Part shown: positions 10,346-18,944 of the stretch, piece by piece | How the letters are laid out: each line of letters opens with the position of its first letter | How positions within the stretch are numbered: the stretch's first letter is position 1 | Source: Gallionella sp. | GTDB lineage: Bacteria > Pseudomonadota > Gammaproteobacteria > Burkholderiales > Gallionellaceae | Direction: 5' to 3' | NCBI GenBank assembly: GCA_030681375.1 | Contig: JAUXWM010000077.1 | Span: 1-58,909, forward strand | Length of the DNA stretch: 58,909 bases | Program-made: the position numbers and the translations under genes | Notes under the pieces: generated by a model | Database searches by the model: none | What the model was told of the DNA's origin: nothing | What the model saw: only the letters and a program-made list of their open reading frames with translations

Positions 10346-10969
10346 ATGAACGACGCTCACGCACCTGACACACAACACACCGCATTACCCGATGCCAGAG
10401 TCGAAAAAATTGGCCTCGCCACCGCCAGACTGCACCGCATACTCAAGGAACTTGGCCATACCCGCCATCTGGAAAAATCGGCAGCCACCATGCCTGATGC
10501 GCGCGAAAGATTATCGTTTATCGACAAAACCATGCACGAGGCATCGGAAAAAACCATTAGCGCCGTTGAGGCATCCCTGCCTTTGGCCAGCCGCAACCGC
10601 GCGCTATGCGGCGATTTGTCCATGCGCCTCGCAGACACCCCGTTCAGAGAACATCAGCCGCTGGTGATGGAAACGATCTCGAAGCTGGGGGAGATTGCAA
10701 TGACCGAAGAAAGCATGCGCCATAATCTGCTGCAAATCATGGAAGCGCAGGAGTTTCGCGATGTGGCGGGACAAATGGTCAACAAGATCGTGGACGCGGC
10801 GGTCGAGATCGAAAACATCCTGCTCGACATCCTCAAAGAATATGCACCCGACTCAAAAGATTCACTGATCAGCACCGAGGGATTGACCGCTGGCCCGGGA
10901 CAGCAAACCAAGACCAGCGTCAACGGGCAGGACGAAGTGGATGACCTGCTCGCCTCGCTTGGATTTTAA
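10346..10969 (+). CDS. cheZ: CheY-P phosphatase CheZ
   Basis: The 207-aa product shows the CheZ hallmarks. The catalytic region E-F-R-D-V-A-G-Q at 136-143 places Asp139 and Gln143 four residues apart, as in the E. coli enzyme where Gln147 attacks CheY-P. The C-terminus D-D-L-L-A-S-L-G-F is the CheY-binding tail. Long helices between them form the dimeric bundle. It ends chemotactic signalling by dephosphorylating CheY. No other chemotaxis or flagellar gene is in the window, so it is genomically isolated here. The ATG at 10346 gives the usual length. Confidence 0.9.
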   Translation: MNDAHAPDTQHTALPDARVEKIGLATARLHRILKELGHTRHLEKSAATMPDARERLSFIDKTMHEASEKTISAVEASLPLASRNRALCGDLSMRLADTPFREHQPLVMETISKLGEIAMTEESMRHNLLQIMEAQEFRDVAGQMVNKIVDAAVEIENILLDILKEYAPDSKDSLISTEGLTAGPGQQTKTSVNGQDEVDDLLASLGF

Positions 10970-10975
10970 CAATAC

Positions 10976-11144
10976 TATTAACCTAGAAAAAGCAGTTGTC
11001 CGCAGATTACACAGATTACACAGATTAAAACCGATTAAACAAAGGGTTGCAAGAAACTTATGACAACCCATCAGGTGAAAGTGCCAACACCTGTAACGGT
11101 TTGAGAATCTGCGTGAATCTGCGTAATCTGAGGATTGAACTGAA
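10976..11144 (-). repeat. Interspersed ~165-bp repeat, copy 2 (inverted relative to 5291-5456)
   Basis: Read on the minus strand it begins CAGATTACGCAGATTCACG and ends TTTTTCTAGGTTA, matching copy 1 along almost its entire length. It has an extra GTGTAATCT unit and a few substitutions. The CAGGTG...CACCTG hairpin is conserved although its loop differs. It lies directly downstream of cheZ. Apart from this repeat the 10970-11177 gap holds nothing recognisable. Confidence 0.85.
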
Positions 11145-11177
11145 GTTTTAAAGATTAATCAATAAGTTATAAAATAA

Positions 11178-12227
11178 CTACTGATTGACCCGCACGCCCG
11201 GCACGCCGTTCTTCATGCTGCCGATCACCGCAGCCTGCTCGAATCCGGCTTGACGAAAACAAGCCAAAACCTCATCAACCGCCTCTGCCGCCACGGAAAC
11301 CAGCAAACCGCCGCTGGTTTGCGCATCGGCCAGCAGGCGTTGCTGCCAGCTTGCCAGATTTTCCGCGAAATGTATGTCTTTCCCGTAACTTTCCATATTA
11401 CGTTCGATTGCGCCGGGGCCGTAGCCCTGTTGCGCCAGCGGCAAAGCGGCAGGCAGTACCGGAACCCGATCAAACTGCACCTCGCCCGCCAAGCCGGCAC
11501 CGCGACACATTTCCAGCAAGTGCCCGAGCAGACCGAATCCCGTCACATCAGTCAGCGCATGTACCGCAGCGATGCCGGACAGCGCAGTCCCCACCGTATT
11601 GAGCTTGGTGGTATTGGCGATCAACTGCGCATAGCCTTCCTCAGACAGCGCACCCTTCTTCAGCGCAGCGGCCATGATGCCCACACCCAGCCCCTTGCCC
11701 AATATCAGCACATCACCTGCCTTAGCGTTGCTGTTCTTCTTGAGCCGGTCCGGGTGCACAATACCCAATGCCACTAGACCGTAGATGGGTTCGGGCGCGT
11801 CGATGGAATGTCCTCCAGCCAGCGGGATACCCGCCGCACGGCAGACGGATTCACCGCCCTGCAAAATCGCGCGTATGGCCTCGACCGACAGCTTATTGAT
11901 CGGCATGCCCACGATGGCCAGCGCCATGATGGGCGTGCCGCCCATCGCATACACATCAGACAGCGCATTAGTGGCAGCGATGCGCCCAAAATCAAAGGGA
12001 TCATCGACGATGGGCATGAAGAAATCGGTAGTTGCGATAACCGCCTGTTGATCGTTCAGACGGTAAACCGCCGCGTCATCGCTGGTCTCTGTACCCACCA
12101 GCAGATTAGGGAAGGACATTTTCTCTGCTGCGACACCTATAATTTGTTGCAGTAGCGCGGGCGCAATTTTGCAGCCACAGCCGCCACCGTGAGACAATTG
12201 GGTCAACTTTACTTCTATTTCCGACAT
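11178..12227 (-). CDS. selD: Selenide, water dikinase
   Basis: This 349-aa enzyme makes selenophosphate from selenide and ATP. The N-terminal G-G-G-C-G-C-K motif carries the catalytic Cys17 (Sec in some species) with Lys20. The AIRS-type ATP-binding domains follow, with D-D-A-A-V-Y and T-D-F-F-M-P blocks. It is divergent from selU: the two start codons are only 15 bp apart, so the ribosome binding site of each overlaps the other gene's leader. The selU partner points to selenium use in tRNA; selA, selB and selC are not in the window. Confidence 0.95.
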   Translation of the reverse strand: MSEIEVKLTQLSHGGGCGCKIAPALLQQIIGVAAEKMSFPNLLVGTETSDDAAVYRLNDQQAVIATTDFFMPIVDDPFDFGRIAATNALSDVYAMGGTPIMALAIVGMPINKLSVEAIRAILQGGESVCRAAGIPLAGGHSIDAPEPIYGLVALGIVHPDRLKKNSNAKAGDVLILGKGLGVGIMAAALKKGALSEEGYAQLIANTTKLNTVGTALSGIAAVHALTDVTGFGLLGHLLEMCRGAGLAGEVQFDRVPVLPAALPLAQQGYGPGAIERNMESYGKDIHFAENLASWQQRLLADAQTSGGLLVSVAAEAVDEVLACFRQAGFEQAAVIGSMKNGVPGVRVNQ

Positions 12228-12242
12228 AGGTTCCTCATCAAC

Positions 12243-13277
12243 ATGCTGTTCAAAACCGCAAAACTAGCACAACTGGCCGAGTTTGACGAAATTATCGATG
12301 TGCGCACTCCGGCAGAATTTGCCGAAGACCACATCCCCGGCGCGATTAATTGCCCGGTTTTTTCCGATGAAGAGCGCATCACGGTCGGCACCCTGTACAA
12401 ACAGGTGTCGCCTTTTGAAGCGCGCAAACTGGGCGCCGCCCTGGTAGCAAAAAATATTGCGCACCATCTGGAAAGCCGCTTTAACGACAAGCCTAAATCA
12501 TGGCACCCCCTGATATATTGCTGGCGCGGTGGACAACGCAGCGGCGCGATGAGCATCATCCTCGCGCAGGTCGGCTGGTCAGCACACAAGCTGGATGGCG
12601 GCTACAAGGCGTACCGGCGCGATGTGCTGGAAAAACTGGAAACACTGCCACAGAATTTCACCTACCGCGTCGTCTGCGGCCCGACCGGTTCGGGCAAGAG
12701 TCGTTTGCTGCAAACCATGGCAAAACAGGGCTTGCAAGTGCTCGACCTGGAACATCTGGCACGGCATCGCGGTTCGGTGCTGGGCAAGTTGCCCGGACAA
12801 CCGCAGCCCTCGCAAAAGTCGTTTGACAGCACGCTGCTGTCAACCCTGCAAAATCTTGACCCGACCCGCCCTGTGTATCTGGAAGCCGAGAGCAACAAGA
12901 TCGGCCTGATTACCCTGCCACCCGCGCTAATCAGCGCGATGCATTCCAGCGCGTGTTTGCTGGTGGAAACGCCGCTGACCACACGGGTAGCCGGACTGCT
13001 GGAAGACTACCGGCACTACGTTGAAAATCCGCAATTACTCATTGCCCATCTGCATAATCTGCACCGTTTTCACGGGGCCGCGCAACTGCAACGCTGGACT
13101 GAATTAATTCACGCAGGCGATTTTTCGACTATGGTCGGCGAATTGCTCACCCTGCACTACGACCCAAGCTATCTGCGCGCCACCTCAAAACACTACCCAC
13201 AACTGACCGCAGCGCGGCACATTCCATTGCTCAGCCTGTCCGATAAATCACTGGAAGAAGTGTCATCATCACTATGA
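12243..13277 (+). CDS. selU: tRNA 2-selenouridine synthase (SelU/MnmH)
   Basis: A 344-aa protein with an N-terminal rhodanese domain whose catalytic cysteine is Cys93 in I-Y-C-W-R-G-G, and a C-terminal P-loop domain with Walker A G-P-T-G-S-G-K-S near residue 146. It converts 2-thiouridine at the wobble position of Lys, Glu and Gln tRNAs to 2-selenouridine, via a geranylated intermediate, using selenophosphate from SelD. The ATG at 12243 fits the family start (M-L-F-K...); an upstream in-frame start at 12189 would run into selD. Confidence 0.93.
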   Translation: MLFKTAKLAQLAEFDEIIDVRTPAEFAEDHIPGAINCPVFSDEERITVGTLYKQVSPFEARKLGAALVAKNIAHHLESRFNDKPKSWHPLIYCWRGGQRSGAMSIILAQVGWSAHKLDGGYKAYRRDVLEKLETLPQNFTYRVVCGPTGSGKSRLLQTMAKQGLQVLDLEHLARHRGSVLGKLPGQPQPSQKSFDSTLLSTLQNLDPTRPVYLEAESNKIGLITLPPALISAMHSSACLLVETPLTTRVAGLLEDYRHYVENPQLLIAHLHNLHRFHGAAQLQRWTELIHAGDFSTMVGELLTLHYDPSYLRATSKHYPQLTAARHIPLLSLSDKSLEEVSSSL

Positions 13278-13292
13278 TATTAAACAATATAC

Positions 13293-13664
13293 TCACAGAA
13301 GCGCGATGAATTCCAGCGCATTCTGATCCGGATCGCGACAGAACAAGGCGCGTCGGCCAGACTGGCTAAGGGTATAGGCAATTCCCGCCTGTTGCAGGCG
13401 CGCCACCAGCCCGTCAAAATCCGACACCGTCAGCGCCACATGCCGATCACGCCCGCCGTGCGCCGGACGCTGCAAACCGGCTTCCGGGTCAGGCAAGGCC
13501 ATCAGATGAATCTGCTGGCCTGTCGCCACCTCATACCAAATACCGTCGAAACTCATGAGCGGGCGTTTCGGGTCTGCCTGCAAGCCAAGCAAGCCCTCGT
13601 AAAAGGCACGCGACCGTGTCAGGTCGCCGCTAATGAAAGTGACGTGATGAATTCCGGCAATCAT
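13293..13664 (-). CDS. VOC-superfamily protein (glyoxalase/bleomycin resistance fold)
   Basis: The 123-aa product consists of one vicinal oxygen chelate domain. Likely metal ligands are His7 in I-H-H-V-T-F, His76 in R-H-V-A-L-T and the glutamate in L-E-F-I near the C-terminus. The substrate is unknown; family members act as glyoxalases, dioxygenases or drug-binding proteins. Its start overlaps the purT stop by 4 bp (ATGA), so the two are translationally coupled, although no functional link is known. Confidence 0.85.
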   Translation of the reverse strand: MIAGIHHVTFISGDLTRSRAFYEGLLGLQADPKRPLMSFDGIWYEVATGQQIHLMALPDPEAGLQRPAHGGRDRHVALTVSDFDGLVARLQQAGIAYTLSQSGRRALFCRDPDQNALEFIALL

Positions 13665-14860
13665 GGTTTGACGGGTTTGACCTTACTGGCTGCCAGCTTG
13701 GCGCGCTGTCTGGCCTGGTCGGTGTCCGCGCCGGTCGCCAGCGCCACGCCCATGCGGCGGCGCGCAAAGGATGCAGGCTTGCCAAACAAGCGGATGTCAC
13801 TACCGGGCACGCGCAGCGCGTCCGCTACCCCCTCAAAAGCGATGCCCGCCGCTTCCATCTGCCCGTAAATCACCGCCGAAGCGCCCGGCGCACGCAAGCT
13901 GGTATCCACCGGCAAGCCGAGTATGGCGCGGGCATGCAACTCGAATTCATTCTGAACTTGCGAGCACATCGTCACCATGCCAGTGTCGTGCGGGCGCGGG
14001 CTGACTTCGCTAAACCACACCTCATCACCTTTGATGAACAACTCCACGCCGAACAGACCCAGGCCGCCCAGATCGCGGGTGACTTTCTCGGCTATGTCGC
14101 GCGCGCGTTGCAATGCCAGCGGCGACATTGGCTGCGGTTGCCAGCTTTCCACATAATCACCTTGTACCTGCACATGACCAATAGGATCACAGTAGTGGGT
14201 TTCCGTGCTGCCGTCCTCAGCCAGCGCACGCACAGTGAGCTGAGTAATTTCGTAATCAAAACAGATCATCCCCTCGACGATTACCCTGCCCTGATTCACG
14301 CGACTGCCGTGACCTGCGTAATCCCATGCAGCCTCTACCTCGTCTGGCGTATCCACTTTGGACTGTCCCTTGCCGGAGGACGACATCACCGGTTTAATGA
14401 TGCACGGATAGCCGATGTGCTCAATGGCTGCGCGCATTTCTTCCAGACTGTCGGCAAAACAATAGGGGGAAGTCGGCAATCCCAGAGTTTCTGCGGCAAG
14501 ACGGCGGATGCCTTCGCGGTTCATGGTCAGCCGTGCGGCACGCGCGGTAGGAATGACACGCGCCAGCCCTTCCCGCTCGATCTGTTCCAGCATGCCGGTA
14601 GCGATAGCCTCGATTTCCGGCACGATCAGATCGGGCTTCTCAAGCTCGATCAAGGCGCGCAATGCCGCGCCATCCGCCATATTGATGACATGCGCGCGAT
14701 GCGCGACCTGATGTCCGGGCGCATCGGCATAGCGATCCACCGCGATGGTCTCTACCCCCAGACGTTGCAAGGCGATAATGACTTCCTTGCCCAGTTCGCC
14801 GCTGCCGAGCAGCATGACTTTGGTCGCAGAAGGACTGAGTGGGGTTCCGATGGTATGCAT
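13661..14860 (-). CDS. purT: Formate-dependent phosphoribosylglycinamide formyltransferase
   Basis: This 399-aa ATP-grasp enzyme makes formyl-GAR from GAR, formate and ATP in the third step of purine synthesis, bypassing folate. It has the N-terminal L-G-S-G-E-L-G-K-E motif, a central ATP-grasp domain with [11 protein letters not shown], and [11 protein letters not shown] that binds metal and phosphate. Length and motifs are standard. It leads a two-gene unit with the VOC gene. Confidence 0.95.
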   Translation of the reverse strand: MHTIGTPLSPSATKVMLLGSGELGKEVIIALQRLGVETIAVDRYADAPGHQVAHRAHVINMADGAALRALIELEKPDLIVPEIEAIATGMLEQIEREGLARVIPTARAARLTMNREGIRRLAAETLGLPTSPYCFADSLEEMRAAIEHIGYPCIIKPVMSSSGKGQSKVDTPDEVEAAWDYAGHGSRVNQGRVIVEGMICFDYEITQLTVRALAEDGSTETHYCDPIGHVQVQGDYVESWQPQPMSPLALQRARDIAEKVTRDLGGLGLFGVELFIKGDEVWFSEVSPRPHDTGMVTMCSQVQNEFELHARAILGLPVDTSLRAPGASAVIYGQMEAAGIAFEGVADALRVPGSDIRLFGKPASFARRRMGVALATGADTDQARQRAKLAASKVKPVKP

Positions 14861-15059
14861 AATGTCGCCGATATATAAACTGGACGAAATTATACACAGG
14901 AGCTTGATTTTCTTGCATGACCGCGACAGCGTGCTGCCGCCATCATCGGAATTTCCGGATCAAGCATTAGCAGCTATCTACAAAATATCAATACATATCA
15001 ATCGGATAGAAAAATTGGAGTAACATACACACTCATTTCCAACCACAAGGAGGAAGATC

Positions 15060-16109
15060 ATGACCAACATCGTGCAACTATTGGGGGATGAAGCAGAGCA
15101 TTTGCTGCAACATCGTTGTCTCGGCATTAGCAGAGACGCACTGCACCTGCCGGGTGCGGACTATGTGGATCGCGTGGTGGCAATGAAGGATAGGAAGCCC
15201 GGCGTGCTGCGCAACCTGCAAGCCCTGTACGGACATGGCAGACTGGCGGGTACAGGCTATCTTTCGCTGTTGCCGGTAGATCAGGGCGTGGAACATTCCG
15301 GCGGCGCCTCGTTCGCGCCCAACCCCATCTACTTCGATCCGGAAAACATCGTCAAGCTCGCCATCGAAGGCGGCTGCAACGGCGTCGCTTCCACGCTCGG
15401 CGTGCTGTCCTCCGTGGCACGCCGCTACGCACACAAGATTCCATTCATCGTCAAAATCAACCATAACGAGTTGCTGACCTATCCCAACGCCTTCAACCAG
15501 ACGCTGTTTGCCAGCGTGGATCAGGCCTTCGACATGGGTGCCGTGGCGGTGGGTGCAACGGTATTTTATGGTTCCGAACAGTCGCGCAGGCAAATACAGG
15601 AAGTCTCCGAAGCATTCGAACACGCGCACAGCCTCGGCATGGTTACCGTGCTATGGGCTTATTTACGCAACCCGTCCTTCAAAGTGGAAGGCATTGATTA
15701 CCACGTATCTGCCGACCTGACCGGCCAGGCCAACCACCTCGCGGTTACCATCAACGCCGATATCGTCAAACAGAAAATGGCCGAAAACAACGGCGGCTAC
15801 AACGCCCTGAAATTTGGCAAGACCAGCGCCAGGGTCTACAGCGAACTGACCTCCGACCACCCCATCGATCTGGTGCGCTATCAGGTGGCGAACTGCTATA
15901 TGGGCCGCGTAGGCATGATCAATTCGGGCGGAGCATCAGGCCAGGACGATTTGCATCAGGCGGTGCGCACTGCGGTAATCAACAAACGCGCAGGCGGCAT
16001 GGGGCTGATTTCCGGTCGCAAGGCATTCCAGAAACCGATGCAGGACGGCGTGACGCTGCTGAACGCGATACAGGATGTTTATCTGAACAAGGAAGTGACG
16101 GTGGCGTAG
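15060..16109 (+). CDS. fbaB: Class I fructose-bisphosphate aldolase (DhnA type)
   Basis: The 349-aa product belongs to the DhnA/FbaB aldolase family, which cleaves fructose-1,6-bisphosphate through a Schiff-base lysine rather than a metal. Family blocks seen include the early [19 protein letters not shown], and the C-terminal [10 protein letters not shown] phosphate site. A near-perfect AGGAGG lies 6-7 bases before the ATG, which suggests strong expression. It serves glycolysis or gluconeogenesis. The 199-bp leader from 14861 holds no other gene. Confidence 0.93.
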   Translation: MTNIVQLLGDEAEHLLQHRCLGISRDALHLPGADYVDRVVAMKDRKPGVLRNLQALYGHGRLAGTGYLSLLPVDQGVEHSGGASFAPNPIYFDPENIVKLAIEGGCNGVASTLGVLSSVARRYAHKIPFIVKINHNELLTYPNAFNQTLFASVDQAFDMGAVAVGATVFYGSEQSRRQIQEVSEAFEHAHSLGMVTVLWAYLRNPSFKVEGIDYHVSADLTGQANHLAVTINADIVKQKMAENNGGYNALKFGKTSARVYSELTSDHPIDLVRYQVANCYMGRVGMINSGGASGQDDLHQAVRTAVINKRAGGMGLISGRKAFQKPMQDGVTLLNAIQDVYLNKEVTVA

Positions 16110-16123
16110 TCGCTACGACCCGT

Positions 16124-16152
16124 CCTGTTCTCCGCCATAAACGGAGGACAGG
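16124..16152 (+). terminator. Hairpin downstream of fbaB, possible terminator
   Basis: CCTGTTCTCCG (16124-16134) pairs with CGGAGGACAGG (16142-16152) around a 7-base loop, with one G-T wobble. It starts 14 bases after the fbaB stop. No T-run follows, so intrinsic termination is not certain. The rest of the 16110-16298 gap shows nothing recognisable. Confidence 0.45.
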
Positions 16153-16298
16153 TGACACACCCGGTTTCAATTTCCCCCTCCCAGCCTGCAAAGGACGGCA
16201 CCTGCTCATAATGCGCTGATGGGCGTGCGCTTGTGTACCGCATGCATCCATAATCCTGTAAAATCCCGACGAACCTAAAAGATACGCTATTTAAAGTT

Positions 16299-17993
16299 AT
16301 GCGAAATTGGTGGCAATCGCTGGGCATAGGCAACAAACTGAACATCCCCATCCAGGCGATGCTGATCGTCGTGCTGTCTTTCGCTCATTTCTGGGTAATG
16401 GAACACATCAGGGATGAAATTCTGGACGGCGCCGAAAGACGTGCCGCCGTTTCTGCCGACGGCATCATCAACGGCATGAACATGATGATGCTCAACGGCA
16501 TGATTATCGACCCCGACAACCGTCGGCTTTTCATACAAAAGATGGGCGACTCCGATCATGTGAAGGAATTGCGCATCATCCGCGCCAAACAGGTGGTGGA
16601 TCAGTACGGGCCGGGATTACCCGAAGAACAGGTTGCGGACGAGATGGACCATCGCGTGATGGCGACGAAACAGACTGAATTCCTGCTGAACGAAGACAGT
16701 AGCGCTCCGACCTTGCGTGCTGTCGTGCCCTTCATTGCGAGTACCAATTACCGTGGCACCAATTGTCTGAGCTGCCATGATGTGGAAGCCGATTCGGTTA
16801 ATGGCGCCGCCAGCATCACCATCGATATGACCGATGATTTCGAGGCCATCAGACACACCCAGGTATTGCTGTGGGCAGGACAGATTGTGCTGCAAATACT
16901 GCTGTTTTTCGCAACCCACAGCATGATAGCCTCCTTCATGCGACGCATCATTGTATTGCAATCCAGAATGGAAGCCATGCAAGCCACAGGCAGCATGGAA
17001 CGGTTTATCCCGATTGAACTGAGAACCGGTTGCCAGGATGAAATTGGCAAACTCACCAGCGCCTTCAACCGGATGTCGGAAACTTTATACAATTCTGAAA
17101 AGTCGATGAGACTGGCAACATCCATCTATCAGTCGAATGCGGATGCCATCGTCGTAACGGATGAGAATAACCTTATCGTGGATGTCAATCCGGCCTTCAC
17201 CCGCATCACCGACTACACGCTGGACGAAGTAAGAGGGAAAAATCCGAGACTGATGCAGTCCGGACACCATGACACCAAGTTTTACGAAGAGATGTGGCAG
17301 CAAATCCTGGGCGAAGGCCACTGGAAGGGTGAAATTTGGGATAAACGCAAGGATGGCGAATTGTTTGCCAAGATGGCCAACATCATCGTCCTTCGCAACG
17401 CGGATGGCAGCATATACCGCTATGTGGCGCAGTTCTCGGATATTACCGAGAAGAAACACAAAGACGAGATGATCCATTGGCAGGCCAACTACGATCCACT
17501 GACCAACCTTCCCAACCGTCGCCTGTTCCATGATCAATTGGGACAAGCAATCAAGATGGCACACCGCAAGGCATTGCCACTCACCCTGTTCTTTATCGAC
17601 CTGGATCATTTCAAGGAAATCAACGATCAGTGCGGGCACGCCAATGGCGACGTGTTACTGATGGAGGTGGCACAACGCTTGAGCAGTTGCGTGCGTGAAG
17701 CCGATACTGTCGCGCGTCTGGGCGGTGACGAATTCACGGTTATTCTGCCCGATCTGGGCGACACCCCGCAAATTAATCGGATAGCAGAAAATATCATAGA
17801 GAAACTGGCGCAACCCTTTTACTTTTTGAACGATGAAACGAAACATCACATTTCGGCGAGCATAGGAATCGCCATTTATCCGCAGGACACTACCACCTTT
17901 GACGGTTTGCTGAAATGCGCGGACAAGGCGATGTATGCGGCCAAGGCGGCGGGAAGGAATCGCTACATCTACTTTCCGGAATCCGGACAGTGA
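16299..17993 (+). CDS. Diguanylate cyclase with periplasmic heme-motif sensor and PAS domain
   Basis: This 564-aa protein has a membrane helix (about 17-35), a periplasmic domain of about 150 residues with a C-L-S-C-H heme c motif at 156-160 (Tll0287/DUF3365-like), a second helix (about 188-210), a HAMP-like linker, a PAS domain (about 280-385) and a GGDEF domain. The active site G-G-D-E-F is at 475-479, and an intact RxxD inhibitory site (Arg466-Asp469) lies five residues before it. It should make cyclic di-GMP under product inhibition. A heme c sensor suggests response to redox state, oxygen or NO; this is inferred. Its PAS domain resembles that of the truncated gene at 87-1100. The 3' end overlaps the convergent EamA gene by 25 bp. 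Confidence 0.9.
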   Translation: MRNWWQSLGIGNKLNIPIQAMLIVVLSFAHFWVMEHIRDEILDGAERRAAVSADGIINGMNMMMLNGMIIDPDNRRLFIQKMGDSDHVKELRIIRAKQVVDQYGPGLPEEQVADEMDHRVMATKQTEFLLNEDSSAPTLRAVVPFIASTNYRGTNCLSCHDVEADSVNGAASITIDMTDDFEAIRHTQVLLWAGQIVLQILLFFATHSMIASFMRRIIVLQSRMEAMQATGSMERFIPIELRTGCQDEIGKLTSAFNRMSETLYNSEKSMRLATSIYQSNADAIVVTDENNLIVDVNPAFTRITDYTLDEVRGKNPRLMQSGHHDTKFYEEMWQQILGEGHWKGEIWDKRKDGELFAKMANIIVLRNADGSIYRYVAQFSDITEKKHKDEMIHWQANYDPLTNLPNRRLFHDQLGQAIKMAHRKALPLTLFFIDLDHFKEINDQCGHANGDVLLMEVAQRLSSCVREADTVARLGGDEFTVILPDLGDTPQINRIAENIIEKLAQPFYFLNDETKHHISASIGIAIYPQDTTTFDGLLKCADKAMYAAKAAGRNRYIYFPESGQ

Positions 17994-18874
17994 CAGCCTT
18001 CATCACGCGCTGATTCTGAATACAGCTTCCCCGACAGCAGGCTGGCGAAAACAATAAGAATGGCACCCAGCCAATCTCGTACCCCCATCGCCTCATCTGC
18101 CAGCAAATAAGATGCGTATGCCGCGACCACCAGTTCAAACAGAAATAGCAACATGGCGCGATTGGCAGGCATGTTGGTGACACCGTATTGCACGGCAAAA
18201 CTGCAGGAACAGAGCACTACGCCGAGCAACGCCAGTATCAGCCAGTTTTGCGGCGCTATCCCCGAGAAATGCCATCCGCCTTGCCACACCAGCAACGGCG
18301 CAGTCAGCAGTGCCGTACCGAACCAGATGCTGAAGGCTTTGGCTTCGACACTGAGATGCGCGGCACGCCGCGATACCACATTGGACAGCGCAAAACCCAT
18401 GCCAGCCGACAAACCCAGCCATTCGGAGATATTTTTCGGCAGCGGCACACCGAGACTGGGCTCCCACAACATGATGAATGCACCGCTGAGCGACAGCGCG
18501 ATGATCAGATAGCCGTAACGGTTCAGGCGTTCACCCAGCAGGGAGTGGGAAAACAGAATCGTCCAGACCGGCGCGAGATAGAACAGCAGCAATACGCGCA
18601 TCACCTCGCCTTGCAGCATCCCCAGCACATAGCCGAAGTTAGCCCAGCCCGCGCTGAACACCAGCAGGACCACCCACCAGCCTGACACGCCGTTATTTTT
18701 AGTACGCAGATCGCGCCACACACGCGGCAACATGAATCCGCCGCACAGCATCGCCAGCAGATAGGTGATCAGCGTCGCCAACGGACCGGAAACCCCCGCC
18801 TCCTGCAACGCCCGGTAGGGATACCAGATCAGCCCCCATACCAGTGCACCGCTTAATATTCCTGCTATCGGCAT
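17969..18874 (-). CDS. EamA/DMT-family transporter
   Basis: The 301-aa product is almost entirely hydrophobic, with about ten predicted helices arranged as two EamA repeats, the drug/metabolite transporter layout. The second repeat starts near I-S-E-W-L-G-L-S-A-G. Exported substrate is unknown; family members move amino acids, purines or metabolites. I place the start at the ATG at 18874 (M-P-I-A-G-I-L-S-G), because the in-frame extension to 18961 would add a non-hydrophobic leader overlapping dapC. It is divergent from dapC and overlaps the diguanylate cyclase tail to tail. Confidence 0.85.
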   Translation of the reverse strand: MPIAGILSGALVWGLIWYPYRALQEAGVSGPLATLITYLLAMLCGGFMLPRVWRDLRTKNNGVSGWWVVLLVFSAGWANFGYVLGMLQGEVMRVLLLFYLAPVWTILFSHSLLGERLNRYGYLIIALSLSGAFIMLWEPSLGVPLPKNISEWLGLSAGMGFALSNVVSRRAAHLSVEAKAFSIWFGTALLTAPLLVWQGGWHFSGIAPQNWLILALLGVVLCSCSFAVQYGVTNMPANRAMLLFLFELVVAAYASYLLADEAMGVRDWLGAILIVFASLLSGKLYSESARDEGCHCPDSGK

Positions 18875-18944
18875 TACATTTTGTTTTGATGACACCTGCC
18901 CGCCCCTTATAATGCCCGTCACTTTCGATGCCGCTAATACAGTA

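Noticed and set aside
13934..14878. 314-aa reading frame on the plus strand
   Set aside because: It lies opposite purT, a clear and complete ATP-grasp gene; a shadow frame caused by codon bias.
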